Assembly: GCA_910591455.2 (NCBI GenBank) | Contig: OU342811.1 | Span: forward strand, 4,437,947 to 4,501,946 | Source: Pholis gunnellus | Taxonomy: Eukaryota > Chordata > Actinopteri > Perciformes > Pholidae | Length of the DNA stretch: 64,000 nt | Direction of reading: 5' to 3' | Shown here: positions 10,973-24,020 of the stretch, piece by piece | Layout of the letters: the number at the start of each line of letters is the position of its first letter | How positions within the stretch are numbered: the first letter of the stretch is position 1 | Notes under the pieces: generated by a model | Database searches by the model: none | Told to the model about the DNA's origin: nothing | What the model saw: the letters and a program-made list of their open reading frames with translations, nothing else | Program-made: the position numbers and the translations under genes

Positions 10973-11697
10973 TGTGTCCAGGACCGCATTTTTCCACGAT
11001 GACAGACACACAGACTCACAAGGTGAAAACAGTACTGGCCACACCCTTTCACGGCTAGTGATAAACATGGCAGGCTAAGGGTCCGTTGCGGTCGGAAAGA
11101 AGACCCACCATTACGCCACCGTTGCTTTTCTTACACTGAACCAAACAACGCCGGCACAATGCCACCTCTGTAAGAAACAGCGTCGCCGTCTAGTGTGTGT
11201 GTTGTCCCACGGTGCCGGCTGTCCCTTTTACACAGACGTTGATTTGGGTCTGTGACTACCTCTGCTGCCGGGTCAGCGGCGGAACAACTCTGTCCTCCAA
11301 TTTCGTCTCTGTACCTTTTACACAGAACAGCGAGGCAGAATAACCGCCTTGAACATCCTGTGTGAACGGGGCTGCGCCCCCTTCCCTGTGTTCCCCTATG
11401 TCCCTCTTACTCATGTCTGTTTCTGTGTGCTGCCGTGGTTTCTCGTTCTCCCGCTCCCGGCTCTGCTCATCATGCACACAGTTGCTCTGATCGTGTAATA
11501 ATGATGCTAATGGCTTTACTTTGGAGTCAGGTGAAGGACTACAGACTCTAAAGGGTGTATAAAGACACTGAGGGCTGCTGCCCAATTCTCCAGCTTTAGT
11601 CCAGGCTGCCTGTTTCCAGATGGGAAGGACTGGGACTTTGATTCAGTCAAGTACCCTCTATTTTTCTGCACCAGCTCACTGAGACAAATTCCTGGCA

Positions 11698-11699
<2 letters not shown>
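10973..11699. other. Non-coding stretch with a spaced direct repeat
   Basis: CTTTTACACAGA occurs at 11225-11236 and 11315-11326, 90 bp apart, within a GC-richer block (11090-11400). It looks repeat-derived; no class is assigned and no gene is seen. Confidence 0.45.

Positions 11700-11770
<71 letters not shown>
11700..11770. repeat. (CA)n microsatellite
   Basis: An uninterrupted dinucleotide run of about 35 units. Confidence 0.97.
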
Positions 11771-11772
<2 letters not shown>

Positions 11773-12819
11773 GGTTCATGAGGCTTTTCCCTTGTTAGTT
11801 TAGCTCAGGTTAAAAATACAGAGACAAGCCTTGGGACATGGAAGTAAACATATGCTAAATTATTCTAAAATAAATAGAGAACCTTTAAACGTGCATTAAA
11901 AGGTTTATTCACTTAATGGCCATTAAGTGTTCGAATTAAATAGACTTTTTAATATTCTGTAAAATGTGTCCTCTAGAAACCTCATATCCACAACTGCAGT
12001 ATTATTTAAAACTGAAGTTACATACAATTACTTCATTTATCACTTTGTTAATCTTTTTTTTGTATCCTGTTCAGCTCACAGCTCAGTCCTGCATTATCCT
12101 GTAAAAAGTCATATATAAAACATGTCAGTATTGAGCTGAGCTGCTGTGAGCACACGTCAGGTGACTAAAGCAGGCAGCCGTCACCGTATTTCATGCCAAT
12201 GGAACCCATTTGAAAACAAGATGGCACATCTCAAGGGGTTATTCCTAATAATATGGAGGGTTCGAATAAACGGTTGGGCTGAAAAAAGTAAGCTTGTAAC
12301 ATAATTTAAGCTACCGATGTAACGTCATGTGTCTCAGTGCCTTTGCCATGGCGCTACCACGGCTAAAAGTAAACTCCTGCTGCAGTATGCACACATGCAA
12401 ATACATCATGATTGCAACAAGGCGCCAAAATGACATTTTAATCATTTTTATTCTATTGGGTTGTTTTTCCACTCAATAACACCAGCAGGTTGTGCTGACC
12501 ATAGTGATTGTGTGCAATAAAAATGTGAAATATTGAATTCACATCAGTCACAGTGACACAGCTGACGGACCGGTTGTCCAGTCAGGTGAGGTTGTACTGG
12601 CAGCATTGGTCCACATTGGTTTGTAAAAGACCTCGGAGGAGACATCAGTTTAGGGATCATTGGTCCTCTGGGGATCCACTGGATCATGAAACATCATGAA
12701 ACATCCGATCAGAGGACGGCTGTCCATCAGGATCTGGGTCATTACTGCCACAGAAGCTGCAGTCCCAGTGAAGGAGGAAGCAGGAATGGATAACTGAACG
12801 GGCTGAACCGGTATCAGAC
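11771..12819. other. Non-coding stretch
   Basis: AT-rich at first, then mixed; nothing recognised. Confidence 0.5.
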
Positions 12820-13200
12820 CCCGGGGCCCAAAGAGTCAGAGGCCCCCCCTGGCCTTCACTTACAAAATGTCACTCAAAGAGACACGTGCCACCCCGAAAC
12901 TCAAAAGACTACAAAGAGACATCAAAAGACTACAAAGACAATCATGACTAAGGAAAGCCGTCAGAAAGACGTCAGCTGTCAGAAAGACACACAATGATCA
13001 CAAATGGACACAAAGCGACTCAAAATGAGGACAAAGCAACAACAAATGACCTCAACGGGGCACAAAATGAGGACAAAAACAGCCAGAAACAGTTACAAAG
13101 TGACTCAAAAGACAAAAAATGACAACAACAAAAAAAGCTAAACAACTATAACGTTTGTGTTTGTGGGGCCTTTTGCATGTCTTTGCTCAGGGGCCCATTG
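12820..13200. repeat. Degenerate A-rich tandem block bounded by GGGGCCC
   Basis: Repeated phrases of the type ACAAAGAGAC, ACTCAAAAGACTAC and ACAAAATGAGGAC recur irregularly between about 12860 and 13130. GGGGCCCA stands near both edges (about 12833 and 13189). The look is of a diverged minisatellite inside a larger repeat. Confidence 0.6.
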
Positions 13201-13939
13201 TCTTAAAATCTGCCCATAAATAGGTTGTTAGACTTTTGACCTCTTCTTACCTTTAACTGATACTGTGACACATTTGACCGCACAATTCAAACTGCATCAA
13301 CACACATTTCAAGGACAGAGATGTCATGATTCCACAGACACCCTCACATTAGTGCTGGCGATAAACAAACAAATACAATAGAGAAAAATAATACATGCGA
13401 GGCTACACTGTACCTACTGCTTGCAAGAAATAGCCTCTCACTTTGAGCTCTCACACCGTCTCTGCTACTTCAAGCCTTGTGGGTGAAGACTAACATCCTC
13501 TAAACTGTTCAATACAGATAAATAAATGTAGCGGATGTTTGAAATGTTAGGGGACACTTTCTTGAAAAGACAAAAAAAAAAAAAAAAGAAAACATACATT
13601 AACATACCAGATAATAATCTTTCCTTTGACACAGTAATGCTGTCATTGTAAATCATATAATCACACATTTACAACAGCCTCAGCCTAAGATGTAAAACTG
13701 TAATAAATACAACCCTCAACCCAGTCATACAACCTGTTCAACTGTATTACGAGCTCTGTCTCAGTAGAAGATTGACAACCTGGATAAATGCAAATTTGAG
13801 ACTGATGAGTAACTAAGGCCTGGGTGACATTAGGGTTTGGCTGCTCCAGGGTTCCGGCTGATCTCAGGAACACCTACTTGGTTACGTGCCTGATTATTCT
13901 AAAGACAACGATGTGCCTGGGTCGCCATGACCTGGGGGT
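13201..13939. other. Non-coding stretch
   Basis: No gene found. A short A-run lies at about 13569-13585. Frames at 13465-13873 have no domain or codon support. Confidence 0.5.
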
Positions 13940-14530
13940 TGTTGATGGATTCCACCTCGGGCAAAGAGCCCACTGTATAATCTGACTCCAAAAGACTACA
14001 CCTCCAGAAGGACCCGCGCAGATCGTTTGAATTGGAATTACTTTGATGAACAACAGATGACAGACGGTCTAAAAGTATTAACAATTTATTAAGTCAAGCA
14101 TCAGAACATATAATGCATAGATCTACTGTATGGTTTCACAGAACACAGTATCTTTGGCATCAGACACCAAGTCAGGGCTCAGAATACGTATCTAACGTTA
14201 TAACATTTCCCTGTTTCTTTATACTTTCCGATGAGGATCTGACTTCGTCCTGCAGTTCTGCCTGCTGAGGGAATTCTCAAGGTGTCGGTCCTGCGTCCAT
14301 TTGTTGCTACACAATATTCAACAGACTTATCCGTTTCATAACACAACTAGTTATACGTTTAAGCTAAACCAGCTGTGAGTCAGAGCTTCTTCTTTGTACG
14401 GGGAGCGCAAGAGTGCCTCGCCCGGAGCGCTTGAAACCTTTGCTCAATGACCACGCAACACTATTGCAATTGAGCACATACATAATTCTTATAAGTTCAA
14501 TGCCTCTATATATTTTAGCATATTTCTACA
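13940..14530 (-). mobile_element. Solo LTR of an ERV-like element (591 bp)
   Basis: On the minus strand it begins TGTAGAAATA and ends CATCAACA, giving TG...CA termini. It is flanked by the identical 4-bp duplication GGGT at 13936-13939 and 14531-14534. A minus-strand TATAAA lies at 14223-14218 and an AATAAA polyadenylation signal at 14090-14085, about 130 nt downstream, the order expected for U3-R. No internal viral genes lie on either side, so this is the recombination product of an integrated provirus. A 4-bp duplication is typical of gamma-type retroviruses; the family itself is not identified. Confidence 0.8.
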
Positions 14531-14599
14531 GGGTCAATAAGGAAAGAACTGGACGTAAGAAAAGGAGGAATAATTAGACATATATAGGATTATCATGGA

Positions 14600-17031
14600 T
14601 TTGAATTGTGAGCTTCTAATGCTACAGCAACATTAGAAAAGCCTTCTCAGCTGAATCAAAACCCCATTTTGGAAAGTCTGACCACCTGGCAATCCGGCTC
14701 AAACCAGTCTACAAAAAAAGGCTCAGAACAATACCAGTCAAAGTCAGGACCTTTAACACCTGGACTGATGGGGCACAGGCTAGCCTGCAGGGCTGCTTTG
14801 AGGCCACAGACTGGAGCACTTTCAAAGTGGCCACTAACGACATCCATGAATATACAGAGACTGTGAGTAACTACATCAACTGGTGCACGAACAAATGTGC
14901 ACCCCACAGGACTGTGCGTATGTTCCCCAACCAGAAACCCTGGTTTAACGGGGACATAAAACAGAAACTCAGAAGAAGGCGGGAGGCCTTCAAGTCAGGA
15001 GATCAAGCGGAGTATAAGAGAACCCGCTACGAGCTGCAGAAGTCCATCATAGCAGCAAAAAGGGCTCACTCCCAAAAAATTGAAGGCTACTACCTCAACA
15101 ACAACACACGCAGTATGTGGCAGGGAATCAAGTCTGTCACAAACTATAGGAGAACCACAACAACCACAGACCCCCGAAATGCCACCCTTCCAGACAGCCT
15201 TAACAACTTCTACGCCAGGTTCGACAGGCTGAACACAGACACCCCCTCAAAGGCCCCCTGTGAACCCACGGACATTGCCTTTCAGGTGACGCACACACAG
15301 GTCCTGAGGGCTCTGAAGAAGGTGAACCCCCACAAGGCTGTGGGACCCGATGGAGTTCTTCCCAGAGTTCTGAAAGCCTGTGGGGAACAACTAGCTGGTG
15401 TGTACACTCACATTTTCAACCTGTCACTATCCCAGGCTGTGGTCCCACGTATCTTCAAATCCTCCATCATCATACCAGTCCCCAAAAGACCAGACACACC
15501 CACCCTAAACGACTTCAGGCCAGTGGCACTCACACCAGTCGCCATGAAGTGCCTAGAAAAACTGGTCCTCACACACATCAACCACATGGTCCCGGACACT
15601 GTCGACCCCCTCCAGTTTGCCTACCGCCCCAATCGATCAGTGGACGACGCAGTAGCAATAGCGCTACACCACACTCTGCAACACCTGGAAAGCCGCAGAA
15701 CGTATGCCAGGATGCTTTTCCTGGATTACAGCTCGGCCTTCAACACCATCCTCCCCGGCCAGACTGATCGAGAAGCTGACAGACCTTGGTGTCCCAACTC
15801 CCACCTGCAACTGGATTCTGGACTTTCTGATGGAAAGACCACAAGTGGTGAGAATGGGAAGACAGGTGTCCACTGAGCTTACAGTCAGCACAGGATCCCC
15901 ACAAGGCTGCTGCCTCAGCCCCAAACTCTTCACCCTGTACACCCATGACTGTGTCTCCACCCAGGACAACACCATCCTCCTCAAATACGCAGATGACACC
16001 ACCATCCTGGGGCTCATCAAGGGGGGGGGACGAGTCAGGGTACAGGACCCTGGTAAATAACATTCTTGTCTACGGAGAAGAGAACAACCTCATCCTCAAC
16101 ACAGACAAAACCAAAGAAATAATAATAGACTTTAGGAAGAATCCTCCCCCTCTACAGCCTCTTATCATCAAGGGGACCGAGGTGGAGAGGACCGACGGCT
16201 ACAGATTCTTGTGAATGCAGGTTACTTCGGACCTGAGCTGGACTCCTAACACCACAGCCACAGTAAAGAAAGCCCAGAAAAGGCTTTATTTCATCAGGCT
16301 GCTCAGGAAAGCTGGTCTGAGCCGTCGCCCTCTCACCCAGGCCTACAGAGGACTGGTAGAGAGCACCCTCACCACAGGCATCACTGTCTGGTATGGCAAC
16401 ACCACACAGGCAGAGAGGAAGGCTCTGCAAAGAGTCATAAAGACAGCGGCGAGAATCACAGGGACAACACTTCCTTCCATGGACTCAATGTATGGGCAGC
16501 GCTGCCGGAAAAGAGCAGAGGGAATCATCAGAGACTCCACCCAGCTCACTCTCTGCTCATTTCACAAACACTGCACCTATAACTTGAGGCACAGCAGAGC
16601 GGACAGCATCATCACCCACAGAACACGTTTTTTCAACAGCTTCTTCCCTGCCACAGTCAGAATGATGGCAAAATAAAAAGGCTGAAACATGTGTAAACAA
16701 TAATCCACTTTACCTCACCTCACCTAACATGTGCAATATTATTATCTATGAACAGGTGCAATATTCTTATCTGTGCAATATCCCCACCATAACCTTCTTC
16801 CACCTCTCAAAATGTGCAATATTCCCATACACAGGTACTCATTCTCCATATTATGTACAGTGTTTTTATACTTGTATATCCTTCTTATTATTATAAAGTG
16901 TTTTTATCCTTACTTTTATCTTTACTATCTCCTAATGTTGACTCAGAGAGCTCTGCACAAATAATTCCAATGTATCTGGACTGTTGGTCTATGTGCAAAT
17001 GGCAAATAAAGAACCTTTAACCTTGAACCTT
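14600..17031 (+). mobile_element. 5'-truncated L2/CR1-group LINE
   Basis: The element starts inside the endonuclease domain (motif GKSDHLAIRL, coded from 14671) and runs through reverse transcriptase to an AT-rich 3' UTR. It ends with AATAAA (17005-17010) and a short CCTTGAACCTT tail of the kind L2 elements carry. The left limit is uncertain because the frame decays upstream of about 14620. No target duplication was seen, which is common for this group. It stands about 70 bp from the solo LTR. Confidence 0.85.
14620..16676 (+). pseudogene. LINE endonuclease C-terminus and reverse transcriptase, inactivated
   Basis: The order is: end of the APE endonuclease (SDH motif), linker, RT fingers and palm (VGPDGVLP, LNDFRPVALTPVAMKCLEKLV, DPLQFAYRPNRSVDDA), active-site strand FLDYSSAFNTI, STGSPQGC, and the catalytic YADD at 15986-15997. 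The C-terminal part ends at the stop 16674-16676. Three lesions are visible: an extra base near 15757 moving the frame, a second shift at the run of nine G (16021-16029), and an in-frame TGA at 16212-16214. The first frame (14827-15876) is still 349 codons long, so decay is modest. It copied its own RNA at the nick in the target; this copy cannot. Confidence 0.88.
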
Positions 17032-17680
17032 ATAGGTCCTGACACATAATTGATCGCAGGTGAGGCAGGGACTCTCCACCATCACTCGGGCCGAGGATAT
17101 AGTGAACCGTGTATGTCTTTTGTTAGGTTAGTTGCCCCCGAGACAACTCGGTTTGCTTGTTCTCTCTACTGATGCAAATAATCCAACTTTGAGTGAAATC
17201 TCATTTGTGGTTTGTGAGACCTCGGTCTACCCTCAGCTAACCCTGAGGGTTCCTTTCATAGTGAGAGCGAGTAGGGCTCCACGTTTGTCCAGATAGCGAC
17301 AGTTATTAAGTTGGTAGGAAAATGTTGATTGTGGAAAGCGCCCTGGACAACCGAAGAAAAGGACCCAGCTCTGCTTTAATCTTGATGTAATGTGGAGGAG
17401 AACAGCAGCTAATATTTCTAGGCATTAATGTGGCTGCATTGATGATTATAATGATTCATTAGATTTGTATGTGAGTTTAGTAGCAGTCGTTTGCGTGTAA
17501 TAACAAGGTCAAATTAAATGACAGACCAGCCTTTTAATTCTTACTGTGAAAGTTGCGTAAACTTTTTTTTCTCCCTTTTTATTTCTTCGAATGCCCTCCA
17601 AAAATGTCAGAGCTCTTAATTGCCACCGGCTACAACTTACACATAACTCTCTGGTGTAAAACTGCCTCTTTCAACCTCTC

Positions 17681-17778
<98 letters not shown>

Positions 17779-20700
17779 ACAATTTGATAGTTAAACTGCA
17801 TCTTGTAAATTGTTTTTTTAAGTGCTGGTCAGGTTATGCCCTGAAAAAATAAAGTTGTTATTAAAGTCACTGAGGTCAGTCAGCAAACACAAAGAGAGTG
17901 CACACATAAAGCTTTTACATACACACGCTTACTGTAACATCACAGAAAACTGTGAAACATGAAGAAAATCACATACAGCATTCTAAATCTAACATGCACA
18001 TTGCCAGCACATCTACTGAGCATACGCATGATCCCAGAGGATGAACCACTATATTTCAATGACCTCATTACCTTTCCTTCACATTTCTGGCTCCATTACT
18101 GGTAAGGGATGAAGATTAGTTTCCTCCTATACTAGTTTAAAGACGTGCTTGTGGGAACAGGACTTTAAACTGTTGCTGGCAATAGATTAAGGAGCCAATG
18201 TTTTCTGTTTCTCTTGTATGTGAGCGATCTGCACTGTTCTGTACAACTTTAGGTAACTAGCTAAATTAACTCTGCTGACTAGGCTAAGAAACATGGCAGA
18301 CGACTCTCTTGATCAGTCTTAGTTTGCCAACTTTCATGACCTCCCTGAAGCACTAAGGTGATGTCATCATCACAAGGCAGGATATTTGTAATTTGATGTG
18401 CCTCTTTTGCTTGCATATTTATCAGTTGCTGTGGTTGAATCATTTTTGTGGATTATTTGGCTTTGATTGGTTTTGGGATTGCATAGTTTGTGTGTGTTGT
18501 AGTTTTTCTGGACTAAGAGTAATAGACTGGATAATTGGTCAATAGGATTGACGGCTGAAACAGCCAATCCTCAGTCGGGGGCAGTGCGTTTCGAGGTACA
18601 TTTATTTTGTTGTGGATTATATTTGTTTGTGATTTATCACTCATACATTTCAAGGAAGTCCATCTCGGGAGAAGGTTGGGTTGGTCGATGGGTCAACAGA
18701 GACTGCTGAACATAACAAAGCAGTTTGGTTGTGTTTTTGTTTTGTTTCAAGTTTGTAGTCATTTTAAAGTTTTTACTTTGCAACGTTGCGTCCAGCTTCC
18801 CTCTCACTGTCTCTCTCTCAAACACACACACCGTGAGCTGCAGTGCTTGGGTCAGCTCGTCTCTGTCCTTGCCTCAAACCTCAGAACTGACAATTGTGCT
18901 ACTGTAATGCATAAAGTTGGCAGTTTGCAGGCAGAGACAATAGATTACACGATTAAACTGGAGCCTCCTCCACATAACACCCAGCGCTGGGGTGCCCTGT
19001 TTCAGCTTTTCACAGCTTGTCTGTATTTGAGTTTAAGACACTGCAGCTTGGATCTTTAATAGCTTGGAATGCCTGGTCTTAAAATGACTCCAGTTTTTAA
19101 GGTGTTTAGTCCTGGTTTAATGTTTTATTGCTAACTACTTAGAAGAAAAATCGATTTAGTTTTTTTCCCATGCTCGGCTCTGGTCTCTGTCCTTGGGTTG
19201 TGATACACTGCTCTCACAAAAGTCAAATCCAGCTATTGAGTTTACAAGCAGTTTAACGGGATCACATTATGACCCACTACATCATACAAAATTCTCAATT
19301 ATTGTGCCCAAAGCTGACTTTAATTATCATTCCATTATCCTGCACATTCAGTATGTTTTTGATCCCAACTCTGCTTTTATATTCACTATAAAAATACACA
19401 AACTATGTATCTATAGCGCCCAGATATGTGCTTAAGAGGAACTCTTATCACTTCAAAGTGCCTGTACAATATTGTATGATTATGTGCATTTGCATGGCTG
19501 TGCTGCAGCTTTCTCCTATGCATGACTGGCTCTTTCCCTACCTGCTAGCTAGCAAGCAGAGTGATTGACAGCGTTGTATTCCCAGGACAGACCCTGATGT
19601 GGCACCTAAATGTTGAATACTGCATGCTGTCAGCCTCCTCCCAACACCGTCTCCAAACAGCAGGCTCTTTCAGGGATGGTGCGGTATCACAGGTTTACTT
19701 TGCCATCAACACCCATGCTTTTTATAGACATATAAGCAATACATTATTGTTGATTTAGTTGGGTCCCAAGGTGATGGCAGGTTTCCTTCATATGTCAGTG
19801 ACAAAGTCTGCTGTCAGCACAGGTTGTGTGGGGTTGAGTTTTTGCATCAATAGAAACATTTCCAAACTGAAGTAACTGAAAAAGCTCCTGTCACTCATCG
19901 CTGTCCTATGAAGGCCTTTGTAGCTCAGAGTCTGATTTCTCAGCAGTTGACATTGTCTCCTGTATAGAATGCATGAACTTAAAGCAACTAAATCCTTTTA
20001 AAATGAGCCCCGAAAGCTCAGAAATACAGGTATCGGTGGAAATAAAGAGAAACAGTCACCTTGGTTGGTTTGTTTTGTCATTTTTTCAGTACACCACTTT
20101 AAAAAAGCCACAAGATTCAGATAGCACTAGTTAATACTTCCCATCATGCCCTGAAAGAAGCGCTCTTGCTCTGGCCCTAGAGTGGTTTTATTACTATGGT
20201 GTGCAGAGTATGTAGTTGTCAAACGAACTTTCTCTTATAAGAGTACAATTATTACAACATGTTGACTTTAATGCCACAGAGAGAGTGATTTTTTTCCATT
20301 TGCAGGTGAAAAGACATCTAAGCTGCGCTGCTCTCAACATGGCAATGACTGAGCCGGCAGCTTGCAACTACCAGTGCTGCCCAGCGGTGCAGTACTCGAG
20401 AGGTCTTGGTCTTGTCTCGGCCTCAGACAAAGAGGATATCCATTCTTTTTTTTCAAGATTGGATATCACTACATCTTTCCTGCAATTTATTGGATTAAAT
20501 CATCATCGCCGATGTAAAACTTCCTGCTTCAAGTGCAACCAATAACTCGATTCCAAACAGCCCACGCTCACTTAGTACAGCAAAGTGTTTGGGGGGATGA
20601 TGAAGCACGATGCTCATCAGGACATGCCCTTGCACAATACGAAGGCTTCGTTCATCCTCGTGCCTTCGACCCCCCCCCCCATCCCTCCCCTCAACCCTCG

Positions 20701-22098
20701 CCATCCCACCGAACATGAACCTCACCCCATCATACTACCGAACTCCACCTTCAACCAATCTTCCCTCCTTCTACTGCCACTCCAAATAAAACTACCAGTA
20801 TCGGTAAGTGTGTCATGTAGTGTGGGACCAATAGTGGTCTGGTCTTGGTCTTGACTGGTCATTTTCTGTGTAAAATGAATGCTCTCCATGAAACAAGAGA
20901 ACAAGTTGTGCCCATGAAATGTACACCACTTTGTGATAATGATCCCACAACTCATGGTTTTGCATTTTTTGAAATAAAGAGAACAGCCATGAAAGATTAA
21001 AACTAAAGAGTGTCTAACTTTCTAAATGAGCATATTCAACTATTTAGAGTCTGTTGTACAGGGACTGGGTAGGAGGGAAGGATGTGGGATAAAGCCCATA
21101 AGTGCGAATGAGAATGGTACAGTGCTACCTTGACCTGAAGTCTGGACAGTCTGGAAACGTTAAGAAGTATTCCACACACTATGTTGAATATGCAAGAGGG
21201 GAAAAAGAGGAAATACAAATTGACTGTAAAAGGACAAAAACACCTTGCAGCTGCAGCTGACTGCTGTAAGATAACAGCTACATTATGCACAGGTGAGCAG
21301 TGCTAAGCTTTGTTGCCAAAAACGGAACGTATCTGTATCTGTGACAAAGTGACACACGAGGTGGAGACCGTGTGATCTACTGCAACGAGTCGCTTTTTTA
21401 AATAGCAGAGCTTCTGTTCGTCGAGATTATCGTTGGCTTACTGACGGTGTAATGTCAGGATCCTCCTCTTGTTTGGAGTTCACCCAGAGATAAAGGTGCA
21501 AGTTAAAGGAGCATGAGAGGGAGTGTACAACAGGATTTAAGGGATGAACAGGCAAAAAAAATCTTTTGGTTAGGCTTACCTATTGTTTAACTCAACAACG
21601 TCTAAAACTCTTTAAGCACATTTATCCCAGTTTTAATCTTGACATCCATAAATCCCTCCACCAGAAAAGCTATGCATCCTGGGATGAGGGAAACTACCCA
21701 TATTCCAACCTACACAGTCACACATAAATAAACTGTGACATGAATGTTGGCACTGTGGAGGCCCTGACTCCCTCTCCGCTCCCCCTGAGTAAAATAGAAG
21801 TGTCAACTAGCTGCTTAAAAATATTAATAGTCCTGCTCTAATCCGAACCAAAATGTTGGTCTAATGAGGATAATTTGTTTCCCTCCTTGACAGTCATTGT
21901 GTTGTGATGTTTGCCTTACAGCACGGTATAAGAAACGAAGGGCTCGAGTGTGATAGCGGACCAAATGGCTTCCTTTATGGTGACTATCACGATGTAGTCA
22001 AACCTTTATTGCAACCTGAATGGCCTCATTAACCTCGGCCTGCCCGCATGCTCTACATGGAGATTTAACGAACTGTCAAACTTTACCGCAAGAGGGGA
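17032..22098. other. Non-coding stretch
   Basis: Contains the CA array at 17684. Frames at 18607-19059 and 20216-20545 have no recognisable domain, splice context or strong codon bias. No repeat with a second copy in the window was recognised. Confidence 0.55.
17684..17775. repeat. (CA)n microsatellite
   Basis: About 46 uninterrupted CA units. Confidence 0.97.

Positions 22099-22127
<29 letters not shown>
22099..22127. repeat. (TG)n microsatellite
   Basis: An uninterrupted TG run. Confidence 0.9.
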
Positions 22128-22130
<3 letters not shown>

Positions 22131-22299
22131 ATGTTTATTACCGAGCTTGTTAGATAAGGCAGTGGGTGTACACCTGTGTATATCTATCTGTGGTATCTGT
22201 GTGTGTTGTACCAGAATATGATGGTACAACAGAGAGCAGATATCAGGATGCTGAACATGTCAGCATCGCCTCATTAAAACAACATTCAGAAGCAGCTCT

Positions 22300-22329
22300 T
22301 CCCTTCCTTCCTTCCTTCCTTCCTTCCTT
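22300..22329. repeat. (CTTC)n microsatellite
   Basis: About seven tetranucleotide units. Confidence 0.9.
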
Positions 22330-22796
22330 TTCCTCATATCACTCCTCTTATGTCAACCTGTCTCCTTGTCTCCTTATCTTCTCTCACTCTGCAGCTTCTT
22401 GGTTTCCCCTTTTCCTCTCCTGTCTATTAACACCGTAAACTGCCGCCTCACTCTCTGTTATTTCCCCCCCACTTAATCTCCTAAATCTTCCTCTTCCTTT
22501 TGCTGCTCATCATAACCCTGAAATATTAGCTGTCGTCAAAGCAAAGCATTTGTTATTATAAATGGTTTTGCTTCGCCCTCGAAGAAATGCCGCTTTGGAT
22601 TCATCCCTGCGTGCATGCGAAGATTCTTTTCCCCACCCTTGTGCCGTGTACAGTAACCCTTTGGGTTCACACTTGCCACATTTAGCAGCCTTGCAACAAT
22701 AGTTCTGCTCCCATTCTTTCTTCACCGTCCTGCAGAAGTAAAGGAAATCCAGAGGTCTAGCGTTGTCTGTCTGTGTATATCGGCTGCTTCCTGTTG

Positions 22797-23023
22797 AAGG
22801 TGGCGTGGACGGCAGCTCGGAAGACTGCCAGGATACCTTGCTGACAGATGAGCTGAACGTCTCCACCTGCTACTTAAAGGACACGGATGAGGACCGCCGT
22901 GACCGGCACGAGTCTGCTGGCTCCGCCCCCTCCATAGCGGCTTCTCTTTCTGCCTCTCCCTCCTCCCTGTGGGGAACACTGGAGGCTGATAATGATGATG
23001 GCAGTAACATATATCCATACTGA
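22797..23023 (+). CDS. Possible unidentified coding exon
   Basis: The frame ending at TGA 23021-23023 has vertebrate-like codon choice (GAG CTG AAC GTC TCC ACC TGC TAC and similar) and encodes an acidic, serine-rich stretch, DTLLTDELNVSTCYLKD and onward. The left limit is a guess: a CTTCCTGTTGAAG acceptor-like site at about 22797. No strong donor lies inside it. About 40 bp downstream, a good acceptor (TTCTTTCCATTTAG, ending 23064) opens an 18-codon frame to a stop at 23121, but the implied intron would be only about 61 bp with a poor donor. I do not recognise the protein. It may be a terminal exon of a host gene or a chance frame. Confidence 0.22.
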
Positions 23024-23124
23024 AATAACACTAAATGACATCATTGCCCATTCTTTCCATTTAGGAGAAGCAGTGTTCAGGAACCATCTTCAGTTCTGAG
23101 AGCAGTGGCTCAGTCAAGTAATGT

Positions 23125-24020
23125 TCTTTGAGTGTCCCTTCACCCACATTTCAAAAAGATATCCTCTTTCTGAGACAATAGTGCTTTCTGAGAGTCAGAC
23201 TTTTTAACCTGTTCAAAGTAAACCAGAGCTATCTGCATGGCTAGATACCGCTAGAGCTAAGTGAGAAATTAAGTTTTTTGTGTGGAGACAGTATGCAAAG
23301 CGTCCCTGATTTGCATACTCGGTTACATTGAACGATATTTACTTTCAGTGCCCAACTTCAACATAAGTATGTTTGGGTGTAAGCTCTTGGGATTGGATGC
23401 AAACACTGATCCTTGTGTCTTTGGCACTCCTGAGTCTTGATTCAGTGCACGATATTGTATTGGCTCTGCCCGTCAGTCTGTTTCTACTGAATCTTGTTTG
23501 AGTTTTGTCTGGGGTGCTTCAAGCTTTCCTGTAATGTTTCCTCTCCTTGTTTTCACCCTTAGGACTAGTGGGCAACACTCAGTGCGTTGTTGAAGAGCTA
23601 ATGGTACAAAAATGTAATTTCAGTGTAAAAGTAGTGAGTTAGGGTCATTGAGGACTCAGCAGATGTTTCTGTTATTATTGTGGAGTTGGAGCGCTATTTG
23701 AGGGGTTTGGCTCACGCTGCATTGCACACAAAGCCAACATTTTAATTTGAGAGCAACAAGTGGCTACTTGTTATTGGACCTCTGCCAGTGACTCAAACAC
23801 TGGAAAGAGAGACCACATGCACTCATGCCATCTTGCTGTATATGTAAGCCGCTTCTACCCTGAAGAAACCGGTCAAGTACATCTCAGTGAGTCAAACTGC
23901 ATTATTTATACTCTGCACTTGCTTGGATTTCTGACTTTATGGAGGAGCTGTTGCCTTTCTTGTCTTTGCAAAATCATAATATGTGAGACTTAAGCATGTT
24001 TAAATGATTATTTACCTAAT
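23125..24020. other. Non-coding stretch
   Basis: Nothing recognised. Confidence 0.5.

Noticed and set aside
23065..23121. Independent 18-codon terminal exon
   Set aside because: The acceptor is good, but the only upstream donor would make a 61-bp intron with a poor site. It is kept only as part of the doubtful exon finding.
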